Below, piece after piece: positions 36,113 to 44,699 of a stretch of DNA of 64,000 nucleotides (position 1 is the first letter of the stretch; each line of letters opens with the position of its first letter). The stretch is from Natronorubrum halophilum. GTDB lineage: Archaea > Halobacteriota > Halobacteria > Halobacteriales > Natrialbaceae. The stretch is from NCBI RefSeq assembly GCF_003670115.1, contig NZ_QQTY01000004.1:1-64000 (forward strand), written 5' to 3'. The notes under the pieces were generated by a model, which was given only the letters and a program-made list of their open reading frames with translations, did not search any database and was not told where the DNA came from. Both the position numbers and the translations under genes were made by a program.

Positions 36113-37080
36113 GCGTCGACCTCCTCGATGAGGTCGTCGGTCTGAGGCGGTTGGTGACCGCTGGGGCGTGCGCCCTCACCGGTCGTAAACGCCGCGAACA
36201 GATCGTCGAGCGAGTGGTCCTCGGCGGTGATATCGGCGACCACGCCGCCCGCGTCTTCGACCGCGTTGATAACTACGGCCTTCGATCGCGGGTTCGCAAC
36301 CGTCGTTACGATATCCGCCCCGTCGACACGGACATCGTGTACGCCGTCGATCGCTTCGAGCGTGCGCGCGATTCCGTCGGGGACGGCGTCGACGGTCAGC
36401 GTGAGACGGGATTCGGCGTCGAACTGGTCTTTGAGCGCGTCGATGGAATCCTCGGCGACGAGTCGGCCGCCGTTCATGATTCCGATGCGGTCGCAGATCG
36501 CTTCGACCTGTTCCATGATGTGACTCGAGAAGAAGACCGTCGCGCCCCGGTCGAGTTCCTCCTGAATGATCGCACGCATCTCTCGAGCGCCGTTGGGATC
36601 GATCCCGGAGGAGGGCTCGTCGAGAATGAGCAGGTCAGGCTCGCCGACGAGGGCCATCGCGAGCGCGACGCGCTGTTTCATGCCCGTCGAGAAGCCGCCG
36701 GCCTTTCTGTCGGCGGCCTCGGCCAGTCCCACGCGCGCCAGGAGGTCGTCGGGGTCGTCGGTTGCGCCTTTCGTATCGATGGCGAACTGGACGTGCTTTC
36801 GAGCGGTGAGGCGCTCGTACATGCCGAAGTCTTCCGGAAGGACCCCGATCGATTGTCGGATCGCGAGCGACTCGTCTTCGATGTCGTAGCCGAGTACCGT
36901 TCCCGACCCCGACGACGGCGGCGTGAATCCGAGGAGCATATTGATCGTCGTCGACTTGCCGGCACCGTTCGGACCGAGAAAGCCGTAGGCCTCGCCGGCT
37001 TCGACGTGGAGGTCGAGCGACTCGACGGCCGTGACGTCTCCGAATCGCCGAGCGAGTGCACTCGTTTGTATCGCAGTCAT
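36109..37080 (-). CDS. ABC transporter ATP-binding protein
   Basis: A 323-residue ATPase from ATG 37080 (MTAIQTSALARRFGDVTAVE). Walker A is GPNGAGKSTT, signature region STGMKQRVALAMAL, Walker B LLILDEPSSGID, H-loop SSHIMEQVE. The C-terminal 90 residues are the accessory domain of drug/Nod-type exporters. Upstream in-frame codons overlap the palindrome at 37095-37110 and are not coding. It is the first gene of a two-gene operon with the permease at 35261. Confidence 0.93.
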   Translation of the reverse strand: MTAIQTSALARRFGDVTAVESLDLHVEAGEAYGFLGPNGAGKSTTINMLLGFTPPSSGSGTVLGYDIEDESLAIRQSIGVLPEDFGMYERLTARKHVQFAIDTKGATDDPDDLLARVGLAEAADRKAGGFSTGMKQRVALAMALVGEPDLLILDEPSSGIDPNGAREMRAIIQEELDRGATVFFSSHIMEQVEAICDRIGIMNGGRLVAEDSIDALKDQFDAESRLTLTVDAVPDGIARTLEAIDGVHDVRVDGADIVTTVANPRSKAVVINAVEDAGGVVADITAEDHSLDDLFAAFTTGEGARPSGHQPPQTDDLIEEVDA

Positions 37081-37094
37081 TAGTTCACCTATAC

Positions 37095-37110
37095 TTTCCC
37101 AAACGGGAAA
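37095..37110 (-). promoter_or_regulatory. Palindromic operator candidate upstream of the ABC operon
   Basis: TTTCCC-AAAC-GGGAAA is a perfect 6-4-6 inverted repeat ending 14 bases before ATG 37080. On the minus strand, TATGATATTT lies directly upstream, so the palindrome covers the transcription start. The TetR-type gene at 37196 transcribes toward it and is the obvious candidate binder. Confidence 0.6.
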
Positions 37111-37195
37111 TATCATAACTGTTCCGATCCGTTCGGCGGGTAGATCGACGGGAACAGAAGTGTATGCCGCACTCAACGACCGAGCGCTCGAGGGC

Positions 37196-37825
37196 TCAGT
37201 TCGCCGTCGAAGGATCGGACGGGTTCAACTCGGCGATCACGAGCCGATCAATCATCTCTCGTGTCTCGAGGAGCGCGTCGTCGTTGCCGAGAAAGATTTT
37301 CTTGCATTGCGCTCCGGTGATGAGGTCGTCGATCACCTTCGCGAGGCGGACGGTATCGACGTCGTCGAAGACGCCCTGATCGATACCCTCCTGCATGATG
37401 GCGCTGAAGTGATCGACTGAGCGGTCGGTGAGTCGGTTGATTAGCTCTTGATGATCCGGATTGTGGTGAGACTGGGCCATGATTTCGTACAGCGCCGTCG
37501 CGAACGTCCAGTAATCGAACTCGTCCACCCCCGTTCCCAGGAGGATCCGATCGATTTCGCTCGTCAGTTTCGTCAGCGGATCGTCGTCGACCGAGCTGTC
37601 TAACTCCTCGGAGTGGTGGTCGACGAGGACCGAGAGCGTCTCGGTCACCAGCTCGTCCTTGCCGTCGAAGTAGTGGTGGATGAGCTGGCGACTCTTCGGA
37701 AATTCGGCGTCGATATCCCGGACCCGCAGATTGACGTACCCCTTCTTGGAGAGTGCGATGAGCGTCGCGTCGATGAGTTCCTCGTACGTGTCAGCCGGTA
37801 TTGATGGAGAGTTTGTCGCAGTCAT
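37196..37825 (-). CDS. TetR/AcrR family transcriptional regulator
   Basis: A 209-residue repressor. The N-terminal HTH is YEELIDATLIALSKKGYVNLRVRDIDAEFPKSRQLIHHYFDGKDELV, with the recognition helix around KSRQLIHHYF. The remaining helices form the ligand-binding and dimer domain, with no family-specific ligand clue. It sits upstream of the ABC exporter operon on the same strand (116 bases apart), the usual arrangement for a local repressor. It is likely to bind the palindrome at 37095-37110 and lift repression when the export substrate is present (inference). Confidence 0.9.
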   Translation of the reverse strand: MTATNSPSIPADTYEELIDATLIALSKKGYVNLRVRDIDAEFPKSRQLIHHYFDGKDELVTETLSVLVDHHSEELDSSVDDDPLTKLTSEIDRILLGTGVDEFDYWTFATALYEIMAQSHHNPDHQELINRLTDRSVDHFSAIMQEGIDQGVFDDVDTVRLAKVIDDLITGAQCKKIFLGNDDALLETREMIDRLVIAELNPSDPSTAN

Positions 37826-37913
37826 ATCGGTCGGTCGTCGCCTACGTCTAGTGGCTCAGACAACTTGAACTGTTCTTCCCTGCCACTCGTTACGGCGTCC
37901 GCGCCGTTCGCCT

Positions 37914-38258
37914 TCAGAAGGACTCCTGTTCGCGCTGGTCGTCTTGCTCCGGCGCACCCTCGTCCTGTCGATCCTCGCCCGCCGCGGGCGGCGTGCGGTC
38001 GCTGTAGTTCTTCCGCCCGATCGCTTCGTCGCCGACCATGTTCATGATCGCCTGTTCGACCTCGCCGTAGTCTCTGTACTCGTCCTCGTTCAACGGCGCG
38101 ATGAGTTCCTCGAGCGTCGCCGTTTCGTCCTCCATCTCGATCTCCTCGTCCCCGTACGTCTCGAGCAGTTCGTCCTCGCTGAGCGGGTAGTCGGCCGACT
38201 CGAGCTGGTCGCCGAGGTCGCCGAGTTCGACGCCGAGTTGGCGATTGTCGTCTGCCAT
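37914..38258 (-). CDS. Haloarchaeal DUF5789-like acidic protein
   Basis: A 114-residue, highly acidic protein from ATG 38258 (MADDNRQLGVELGDLGDQLE). YPLSEDELLETYGDEEIEMEDETATLEELIAPLN and AIMNMVGDEAIGRKNYSDR are the conserved parts of a Halobacteria-only family; function unknown. Its C-terminus is a charged, probably disordered tail. The open frame upstream of ATG 38258 is Arg-rich and not real. Confidence 0.82.
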   Translation of the reverse strand: MADDNRQLGVELGDLGDQLESADYPLSEDELLETYGDEEIEMEDETATLEELIAPLNEDEYRDYGEVEQAIMNMVGDEAIGRKNYSDRTPPAAGEDRQDEGAPEQDDQREQESF

Positions 38259-38373
38259 ACTCGTGTGTTGGCGAGGCGTCGGAAACCGGTTGGCCCTGCG
38301 TTCGCCACCGAATCGGCCGTCTCGACGCGCTGGTCGCACCGTGAGTCGTGCGATGTGAGCGGTCCCATCGGGC

Positions 38374-39303
38374 TCACGTCGACCACCGCGGAACCACCAG
38401 CGCTGGTGCGATCGCGAGCGCACCGAGGGCCGCAGCCGGGACGACCGTCATCGGCCCGCCCTCGAGGACGACGAGACCGGCGAGCAGCGCGAGTGCAGTC
38501 GTTGCCGTTTCGGCGTGATACGTCGTTCGCGGCGTCGGCGGCGATCGAGGTCGCGGCCGACCGATCGACCACGCGGCGAGCCCCCCGGCGGCGAGCGCGG
38601 CGTACGTCACCGAGCGACCCCCGGAACCGCTGACGGCCATCGCGACGAGCGCGAGGCCGAGCGCCGACGCGAACGCCGTGCTCGTCCGATCGAACGGGGA
38701 GCGCTCGAGGAGCCACAAGATCGCCGCGAGGTAGCCGACGCCGACGGCGATTCCGGCGACGATATCAGCCGGGTAGTGGACGGCGAGCACCACTCGAGAG
38801 AGGCTGATCGCGCCCACGAGAACGGCCGCGACTGCGAGCCGAACCCGTCGCGTACCGGTCCGTATCGTCAGCGCCAACAGTCCGTAGGCGACGGTTGCCC
38901 CGATGGCGTGCCCGCTCGGGAGGCCGTAGCCACCCACCGTCACCGTCGAAACGTACGTCGACTCGAGGGCGGTCGGCAGCACCGCAGGGGTCGCTGCGAC
39001 GAGTTCCGGCCGCGGGAGCGCGAAGAGGTATTTCAGCGCGGTCATCGCGGCCAGTCCGCCAACGACGACGCCGACGAGCCAGCACGCGGAGCCGTGAGTC
39101 GGTGCGTCGCGGGACGAGTCCGCGTGTTCCTGCCGATGGGAGTCGGCGTTGGCTCGGCCCCACGTCAGCACCCACGAGGCCGCGATCGCGACCGAAATGA
39201 CGATCCAGACGTCGCCGAGACGCGTCACCAGCGCTGCCAGAAGGAGCACCCACTCCGGAACGGAGTCGTGGACGGCCTCGAGTACGTCGCCACCGCGAAA
39301 CAT
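38374..39303 (-). CDS. PAP2 family membrane phosphatase
   Basis: A 309-residue membrane protein from ATG 39303 (MFRGGDVLEAVHDS). The three PAP2 catalytic motifs are present: KYLFALPRP (K-x6-RP), YGLPSGHA (PSGH) and SRVVLAVHYPADI (SR-x5-H-x3-D). The motifs face the outside of the membrane in a six-helix core, followed by a second hydrophobic block of about four helices. A likely lipid-phosphate or polyprenyl-phosphate phosphatase. Divergent from the creatininase-family gene. Confidence 0.92.
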   Translation of the reverse strand: MFRGGDVLEAVHDSVPEWVLLLAALVTRLGDVWIVISVAIAASWVLTWGRANADSHRQEHADSSRDAPTHGSACWLVGVVVGGLAAMTALKYLFALPRPELVAATPAVLPTALESTYVSTVTVGGYGLPSGHAIGATVAYGLLALTIRTGTRRVRLAVAAVLVGAISLSRVVLAVHYPADIVAGIAVGVGYLAAILWLLERSPFDRTSTAFASALGLALVAMAVSGSGGRSVTYAALAAGGLAAWSIGRPRPRSPPTPRTTYHAETATTALALLAGLVVLEGGPMTVVPAAALGALAIAPALVVPRWST

Positions 39304-39423
39304 GCTGTTCGGTTCGAGACACGACACGGTAACGGTCGGAGCGGCAGTTGCAAGGTCACTATCCCGCGGCGATTCGCCACGGCCACCGGGAGTTTCATAT
39401 CCGCCCCGCGGGAGTACTCCCGC

Positions 39424-40161
39424 ATGGACCTACGCGACGCGACGTGGACGGACGTTCGGGACCTCGAGACGGATCTCGCCGTCGTTCCCGTCGGCAGCAC
39501 GGAACAACACGGCCCCCACGCCCCGCTCGGCACGGACGTCGTGACGGCGGAAGCGGTCGCCGACGCTGGTCTCGAGCGATTCGACCACGAGGCCGTTCGC
39601 GCACCGGCGATCCCGGTCGGTGTCGCCGAGGAACACCGACAGTTCCCCGGCACGATGTGGGTTTCCGAGGAAACGTTCCGAAACTACGTCCGCGAGGTCG
39701 TCGAGAGCCTCGCCTCCCACGGCTTCGATCGCGTCATCATCGTCAACGGCCACGGCGGCAACGTCGACGCCGTACGAGAGGTCGGCGGCACCGTCACCCG
39801 CGACGGCGAGGCCTACGCCGTTCCCTTCACGTGGTTCGAGGCCGTCGGCGAGCACGCCGCCGAGATGGGCCACGGCGGCCCGCTCGAGACCGCCCTCCTG
39901 CGCCACTGCGAGCCGGAACTGGTTCGCGACGATCGGATCGAGGAGGCGAGCGCCGGCGGTGCCGATAGCTGGGGCGAGTGGGTCAGCCACACCAATCTGG
40001 CCTACGACGCGGCGGAGTTTACGGAAAACGGCGTCGTCGGCGATCCCCGGGACGGGGACGAACAGCGGGGCGAAGAACTACTGGAGTTGGCGGGCGACGC
40101 GCTGGCCCGACTGCTCGAGGCCGTCGCCGAGCGTGACGTTTCGCGGCCCGAGCGTCGATAG
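39424..40161 (+). CDS. Creatininase/ArfB family amidohydrolase
   Basis: A 245-residue protein from ATG 39424 (MDLRDATWTDVRDLETDLAV). Metal-binding motifs are VVPVGSTEQHGPHAPLGTD (E and H), RVIIVNGHGGN and EMGHGGPLETAL. Archaeal members include ArfB, which deformylates the product of GTP cyclohydrolase III on the way to riboflavin and F420. Others act on unrelated amides, so the function is unresolved. The frame upstream of ATG 39424 overlaps the PAP2 promoter area and is not coding. Confidence 0.88.
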   Translation: MDLRDATWTDVRDLETDLAVVPVGSTEQHGPHAPLGTDVVTAEAVADAGLERFDHEAVRAPAIPVGVAEEHRQFPGTMWVSEETFRNYVREVVESLASHGFDRVIIVNGHGGNVDAVREVGGTVTRDGEAYAVPFTWFEAVGEHAAEMGHGGPLETALLRHCEPELVRDDRIEEASAGGADSWGEWVSHTNLAYDAAEFTENGVVGDPRDGDEQRGEELLELAGDALARLLEAVAERDVSRPERR

Positions 40162-40255
40162 CGCTGGACGCGTCGGACGAACTCGGCGGCATCGGTGGGT
40201 CGCGTGGCGGGAGGCTACGCGTGCGACGGGAGCGGTGAACGACGGCTGGCTCGGC

Positions 40256-40717
40256 TTACTCCTCGTCCTCCTCCTCTTTGTCGACGTCGTCCGCCTCTGC
40301 CTCGTCCGCATCGTCGTCTTCGGCAGGCCCGGCGTCCTGTAGCGTCCCGCGAAGCGCCGGAATCGTCGAGGTGAGTTCGCCGACCTGTTCGCCCGCATCG
40401 GCGATGCCCTCGATCGCCTCCTCGAGGTCGGCGATCTCCTCCTCGAGATCGTCGGCGTCTTCGAAGGCGTCGGCCCGCTGGCCCATCGTGAACCACTTCT
40501 TGGCGTCGCGGAGGTGGTCTTCGGCGTCGCCGGCGTCCAGCGCGGACTTGAGGCCGTTGAGCACGCCCAGTACGTTGTCGGCGTCGGTCTCCCAGACGTC
40601 GTCGGAGCTCGGAAGCCCCTCCCACGCGCTCTCGAGCGACGATTCAACGTCCTCGCGCATCTCGTTGGCGGCTTCGCCGAACAGTTCCTCGTCGTCACCG
40701 AGTGTCGCTTGACTCAT
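40256..40717 (-). CDS. Haloarchaeal DUF5790-like acidic protein
   Basis: A 153-residue acidic helical protein. MSQATLGDDEELFGEAANEMREDVESSLESAWEGLPSSDDVWE and LNGLKSALDAGDAEDHLRDAKKWFTMGQRADAF are conserved across Halobacteria. Residues 90-125 form a coiled coil (DLEEEIADLEEAIEGIADAGEQV). The tail is almost entirely Asp/Glu. Function unknown. It converges on the creatininase-family gene. Confidence 0.82.
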   Translation of the reverse strand: MSQATLGDDEELFGEAANEMREDVESSLESAWEGLPSSDDVWETDADNVLGVLNGLKSALDAGDAEDHLRDAKKWFTMGQRADAFEDADDLEEEIADLEEAIEGIADAGEQVGELTSTIPALRGTLQDAGPAEDDDADEAEADDVDKEEEDEE

Positions 40718-40909
40718 GTCTTTGCCTTCACGGGGACCGAGGTTAAAAGGTCGCCCGAAAGTGAAAGTGAAAACGAACTCGAGCGGGGCGATACTGCCGC
40801 ATCGACGGATAGATTTCGAAAAGAAGGACGCTGGCCGTCTCCGTTTCGACGAGTCGCCGAAGGGGCGTTACACGACAGTCTACCGACAGGATTGCGCTCG
40901 CCGGCGTCG

Positions 40910-41272
40910 TTATCGACCGTGAATCGACTCGATGCGCATCAGCGGATAACCGTCTTCCATCTCCATACGCGTGCGGACTTCACAGCCCTCGTAGTCGACG
41001 ACGATCTCGACTTCGAGAAACCGGCCCGTCAGTTCGGTGTAGTCGGCGGTGGACGCCGCGAGCGCGGCCTCGAGTTCATCGATCCGGACGTCGACGGTCA
41101 CGTCGGTACAGTGGGGCTGGTTCTCGATGGCTTCCTCCATCGCCGTCGCGAGGCTCGAGGCGCTGTCCGGCGAGATCGGCGTGCCGGCGAACTGGTGGTA
41201 GAGCGTGCCGAACTTGATGCCCGCCTCGAAGCAGGCGGCCTCGGCGTCGGTCGGCGTCTCGTCTGTCGACAT
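40910..41272 (-). CDS. mptD: Archaeal dihydroneopterin aldolase, MptD type
   Basis: A 120-residue protein. EAACFEAGIKFGTLYHQFAGTPISPDSASSLATAMEEAIENQPHC and YTELTGRFLEVEIVVDYEG match archaeal dihydroneopterin aldolase MptD (DUF372), which splits 7,8-dihydroneopterin to 6-hydroxymethyl-7,8-dihydropterin plus glycolaldehyde. It is a later step of the pathway started by MptA (7052-7984 here), on the way to folate-type pterins. The two genes are 33 kb apart. It is transcribed away from the Azf gene, about 220 bases apart. Confidence 0.87.
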   Translation of the reverse strand: MSTDETPTDAEAACFEAGIKFGTLYHQFAGTPISPDSASSLATAMEEAIENQPHCTDVTVDVRIDELEAALAASTADYTELTGRFLEVEIVVDYEGCEVRTRMEMEDGYPLMRIESIHGR

Positions 41273-41490
41273 ACGCGAGTGCTCGAGCGCGGTCGGGAAG
41301 GGGATTGCGGTGCCCGCTCGTCCAGCGGAAGACGCGACGTGCGTCTATCACTCGCCTCGTTCGCGACGGCCTCGAACGGCGTCAGGCCGCGACTCAGCCC
41401 GCACCGCCGCGGACTGGGCGCGCGGCACCGCCGATCGCGACGACGCGGAACCGCATGGTACTTATCGCCGCTTTCCCTCACACCGAACGA

Positions 41491-42234
41491 ATGGCACAGT
41501 CGGTCCTGCTGACGGGGGCTGCGGGGCGCGTCGGAGAGGCGATCCTCGACGGCCTCGCGGACGAACACGAGTGGCGATTGCTGGATCGCGATCCGCCGAC
41601 GGACGAGCAGCCGGGCGAGTTCGTCGTCGCGGACATCACCGACGACGAGGCCGTCCGCGAGGCGATGGAGGGGATCGACGTCGTCCTCCATCTCGCGGGC
41701 GACCCCCGAAAAACCGCCCCGTGGGACAGCGTCCTGACGAACAACATCGACGGGACACAGACGGTCTTCGAGGCCGCCGTCGACGCCGGCGTCGAGAAGT
41801 TCGCCTTCGCCTCCTCGAACCACGCCGTCGGGGCCTTCGAGACCGACGAGCGAACGCCCGATCTGTACCGCACGCACGACGACTACCTGCTCGACGGGAC
41901 GGAACTCCCCCGGCCGGGAAACCTCTACGGCGTCTCGAAAGTCGCCGGCGAAGCCCTCGGACGGTACTACCACGACGAGTACGGCATCTCGGTCGTCAAC
42001 GTTCGCATCGGAAACCTCACCGAGGGCCACCCGCCGATCGACTACGAGCGCGGGCAAGCGATGTGGCTCTCCTATCGGGACTGCGCGCACCTGTTCGATC
42101 GCTGTATCCGGGCCGACTACGAGTACGAAATCGTCTACGGCATCTCCGACAACGACCGCAAGTACTACTCGCTCGAGCGCGCTCGGGAGGCGCTCGGCTA
42201 CGAGCCGCGGGACAACTCCGCGGATCACAACTGA
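41491..42234 (+). CDS. azf: NAD-dependent glucose-6-phosphate dehydrogenase-like SDR (Azf)
   Basis: A 247-residue extended-SDR protein from ATG 41491 (MAQSVLLTGAAGRVGEAILD). LTGAAGRVG is the GxxGxxG loop; VLHLAGDPRKTAPWDSVLTNNIDGT, FASSNHAVGAFETDERTPDLYRTHDD, YGVSK (Y-x-x-x-K), VNVRIGNLT and AMWLSYRDCAHLF match the haloarchaeal archaeal zwischenferment Azf, which oxidises glucose-6-phosphate with NAD in the oxidative pentose phosphate pathway of Haloferax volcanii. Uronate dehydrogenases are close relatives, so biochemical proof is wanted. The upstream open frame is not coding. Confidence 0.8.
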   Translation: MAQSVLLTGAAGRVGEAILDGLADEHEWRLLDRDPPTDEQPGEFVVADITDDEAVREAMEGIDVVLHLAGDPRKTAPWDSVLTNNIDGTQTVFEAAVDAGVEKFAFASSNHAVGAFETDERTPDLYRTHDDYLLDGTELPRPGNLYGVSKVAGEALGRYYHDEYGISVVNVRIGNLTEGHPPIDYERGQAMWLSYRDCAHLFDRCIRADYEYEIVYGISDNDRKYYSLERAREALGYEPRDNSADHN

Positions 42235-42350
42235 GGTCGGCCAAACCTGGCCATCGATCCCCGTTTCCGCCCTTCGATGTCCGTTTTTCGCACTCGAAAC
42301 GACTCCCGACGAGCGTGAGTGCCGGCGACTCGAGACGCCGGACAGCGACG

Positions 42351-42357
42351 TTTTTAA
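42351..42357 (+). promoter_or_regulatory. TATA-like box of the aldo/keto reductase gene
   Basis: TTTTTAA lies 25-31 bases before ATG 42382, consistent with leaderless transcription. Confidence 0.55.
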
Positions 42358-42381
42358 CGGTCGGCCGTCGCAGAGGGTCCT

Positions 42382-43353
42382 ATGGAGTACACCACGCTCG
42401 GTTCGACCGGGATGTCGGTTAGTCGCATCGGCCTCGGCTGCATGAGTTTCGGCAGCGGTCGGGAGTGGATGCTCGAGCGCGAGGAGGCCATCGAACTCAT
42501 CGAGCGCGCGATCGACCTCGGAATCAACTTCTTCGATACGGCGAACGTCTACTCGACGGGCGAATCCGAAGCGATTCTGGGCGACGCGCTCGCGGGCTAC
42601 GATCGGGACGCACACGTCATCGCGACGAAAGTGTACGCCGAGATGGATCCGGACAACCCGAACTCGAGCGGCCTCTCCCGGAAGACCATCGAGCAGGAAC
42701 TCGAGGCGAGTCTGGATCGACTCGGGGTCGACACCATCGACCTCTACCAGACCCATCGGTGGGATTCCGAAACGCCCATCGAAACCACCCTTCGGGCGCT
42801 CGACGACGCGGTCCGTCGCGGAACGGTACGGTACGTCGGCACCTCCTCGATGTGGGCTCACCAGTTCGCCGACGCCTTACGGACGAGCGACAGGCTGGGG
42901 CTCGAGCGGTTCGCGACGATGCAAAACCACTACAACCTCTTCTACCGCGAGGAGGAACGCGAGATGCTCCCCCTCTGTGCGAAGGAGGGCGTTGGCGTCA
43001 CCCCGTGGTCGCCCCTCGCCCGCGGCGTCGGAACCCGCCCGCACGATCGAATCGAATCGACGACCCGCGGCCGGACGGATCAGTACCTGGAACAGATTCC
43101 GTACCTCCAGGGCGGCGGCGAGGAGATCAACGAGCGCGTCCAGGAACTCGCCGCCGAGAAGGGCGTGACGATGGCCCAGATCTCGCTCGCGTGGGTGCTC
43201 CACAAGGAACGGGTCGACGCCCCCATCGTCGGCACGACGAGCGTCGACCACCTCGAGGAAGCCGTCGAAGCGATCGAGATCGACCTCTCGCCGTCCGAGA
43301 TGGCGTACCTCGAGGAGCCCTACGCGGCGCTGCCGATCGCCGGACACGAGTGA
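42382..43353 (+). CDS. Aldo/keto reductase
   Basis: A 323-residue oxidoreductase of the long, bacterial-type group. MEYTTLGSTGMSVSRIGLGCMSFG is the usual beginning. The tetrad appears as D and Y in FFDTANVYSTGESE, K in HVIATKVY and H in LYQTHRWD. GVTPWSPLARGVGTRP and DAPIVGTTSVDHLEEAVEA form the cofactor-binding end. It differs in sequence from the member at 27637. Natural substrate unknown. Confidence 0.92.
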   Translation: MEYTTLGSTGMSVSRIGLGCMSFGSGREWMLEREEAIELIERAIDLGINFFDTANVYSTGESEAILGDALAGYDRDAHVIATKVYAEMDPDNPNSSGLSRKTIEQELEASLDRLGVDTIDLYQTHRWDSETPIETTLRALDDAVRRGTVRYVGTSSMWAHQFADALRTSDRLGLERFATMQNHYNLFYREEEREMLPLCAKEGVGVTPWSPLARGVGTRPHDRIESTTRGRTDQYLEQIPYLQGGGEEINERVQELAAEKGVTMAQISLAWVLHKERVDAPIVGTTSVDHLEEAVEAIEIDLSPSEMAYLEEPYAALPIAGHE

Positions 43354-43378
43354 GCCGGTACGTACCGCGAGGGGCGGC

Positions 43379-43993
43379 TCAGAACAGTCCATCGACGGAC
43401 GACTCGCGGGCCTGTCGTCGCCCGACGTGGTCCGTCAGTCGCCGATAGACGAGGCCGCGGTGCTCGTCCTCGCGGACGAAATCGAACAGCAACGTGATGA
43501 ACCGGCTGTCGTCGTCGCCGGCCTCGAGATCCGCGCGGGCGTACGTCCGGGCTCGCTCGATCGGCTCCGCATCGAGTCCGAACTCGTCTGCAAGGACCGT
43601 CGCCGCGACCGCCGTCGGCGCGAACTCGAGTGCGTCGAGCGACGGGACGGTCCCTTCGTGCTCGATTCGAACGGGTCGTCGACGCTCGAGGAGTTCGGGA
43701 TCGGCCGCGAGGGCCGCGAGGAACGCCCGCACTGGCGGGAGTCGGACGTCCCGATACGCCGCGGGCAACTCGGCGAGGTACTCGAGTGCGCTGTCCGCCA
43801 GTCCGGTGGCCCCCTCCCAGTTGCGCTCGCGGGCGTGGTGCACCGCGGCCGTGAACTGGATCAACCCGTGGAGCAGTCGCTCGTCGTCGGTGCCGGCCTC
43901 GAGGTCGAGCCAGTACGCCTCCCACGCATCGTGGGCAGCGTGGTAGTGCCCCGCGTTGTAGATCGCGGCCCCTGCCCGAAGCTGATCGCGCAT
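43379..43993 (-). CDS. DUF309 domain protein
   Basis: A 204-residue helical protein from ATG 43993 (MRDQLRAGAAIYNAGHYHAAHD). AAIYNAGHYHAAHDAWEAYWLDLEAGTDDERLLHGLIQFTAAVHHARERN is the DUF309 core, containing the conserved H-x2-HD-x-WE; the rest is a haloarchaeal extension. Function unknown; the histidines and acids could bind metal. The N-terminal extension of the open frame is Pro/Arg-rich and not real. Confidence 0.85.
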   Translation of the reverse strand: MRDQLRAGAAIYNAGHYHAAHDAWEAYWLDLEAGTDDERLLHGLIQFTAAVHHARERNWEGATGLADSALEYLAELPAAYRDVRLPPVRAFLAALAADPELLERRRPVRIEHEGTVPSLDALEFAPTAVAATVLADEFGLDAEPIERARTYARADLEAGDDDSRFITLLFDFVREDEHRGLVYRRLTDHVGRRQARESSVDGLF

Positions 43994-44381
43994 ACCGTTC
44001 GTAGGGACTCGAGAACCGAGATACTGTCGGCCGTGAGGGGCGGTGGTCGCGATAAAAACGGCGAGTACCGGACACGTACCGCCTCCGGCGGGGCGGGTAG
44101 ACAACTGTGGAAGGGAGTACGCCGCCGGCCGTAACTGGGTTGGAGTCCCCGAACTGTCTCGGCGACTCCGCCGACACGGGCTACGGCCGACGGGATACAT
44201 CGGTCGCTGCAATGACGGGCAGCGGACCGCGTGCGGGACGAACAGCGGGTCCCCGACCGGTTACTGGCCGCCACCGGTCATGGCGGGACTCGATGAGAGG
44301 TCGGATTGGGATATGAGTATGTCCCGATTTCGGGAGTGTTTGGGATCGGTTGACGACGCACGGGAAGCGAGTAAGCGGATG
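43994..44381. other. Intergenic, no gene seen
   Basis: The open frames here are Arg/Ser/Thr-rich and none begins with a plausible promoter. Nothing can be assigned. Confidence 0.4.
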
Positions 44382-44567
44382 CTACTCGTCGCGCCGGGGG
44401 TGTGATTCGCCCTCGGATAGTTCGTGATCCTCGCGAAGCATCCCCTCGGCCTCGGCTGAACGCCGGTGTTGTGGCGACGCGATCGGCTCGCCCGACCCCT
44501 CGATTCGTTCTTCGGGGTCGTCCACCGCAACCCACTCGCGAAGCCGCGAGAGCAGTCGTCCGAACAT
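44382..44567 (-). CDS. Possible small hypothetical protein
   Basis: A 61-residue frame from ATG 44567 (MFGRLLSRLREWVAVDDPEE): an amphipathic basic helix followed by a charged, acidic tail, the composition expected of a halophile protein. I do not recognise it, and the evidence is limited to composition. Confidence 0.35.
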   Translation of the reverse strand: MFGRLLSRLREWVAVDDPEERIEGSGEPIASPQHRRSAEAEGMLREDHELSEGESHPRRDE

Positions 44568-44699
44568 GGCTGTCTCTACCGGTTTCTCGAGCATAGTTCT
44601 TGGGCGTCGCCCGCCGGTCGGGTAACTGTCCGACAGCGTCGGTTCGATGTGTACCCGTTCGAACCGTCGCGATTCGGAGACCGGAGGCCGAAAACCGCG

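Noticed and set aside
44043-44405. 120-residue plus-strand frame in the gap after the DUF309 gene
   Set aside because: Composition is basic and Gly/Arg-rich, no family and no promoter; probably chance.
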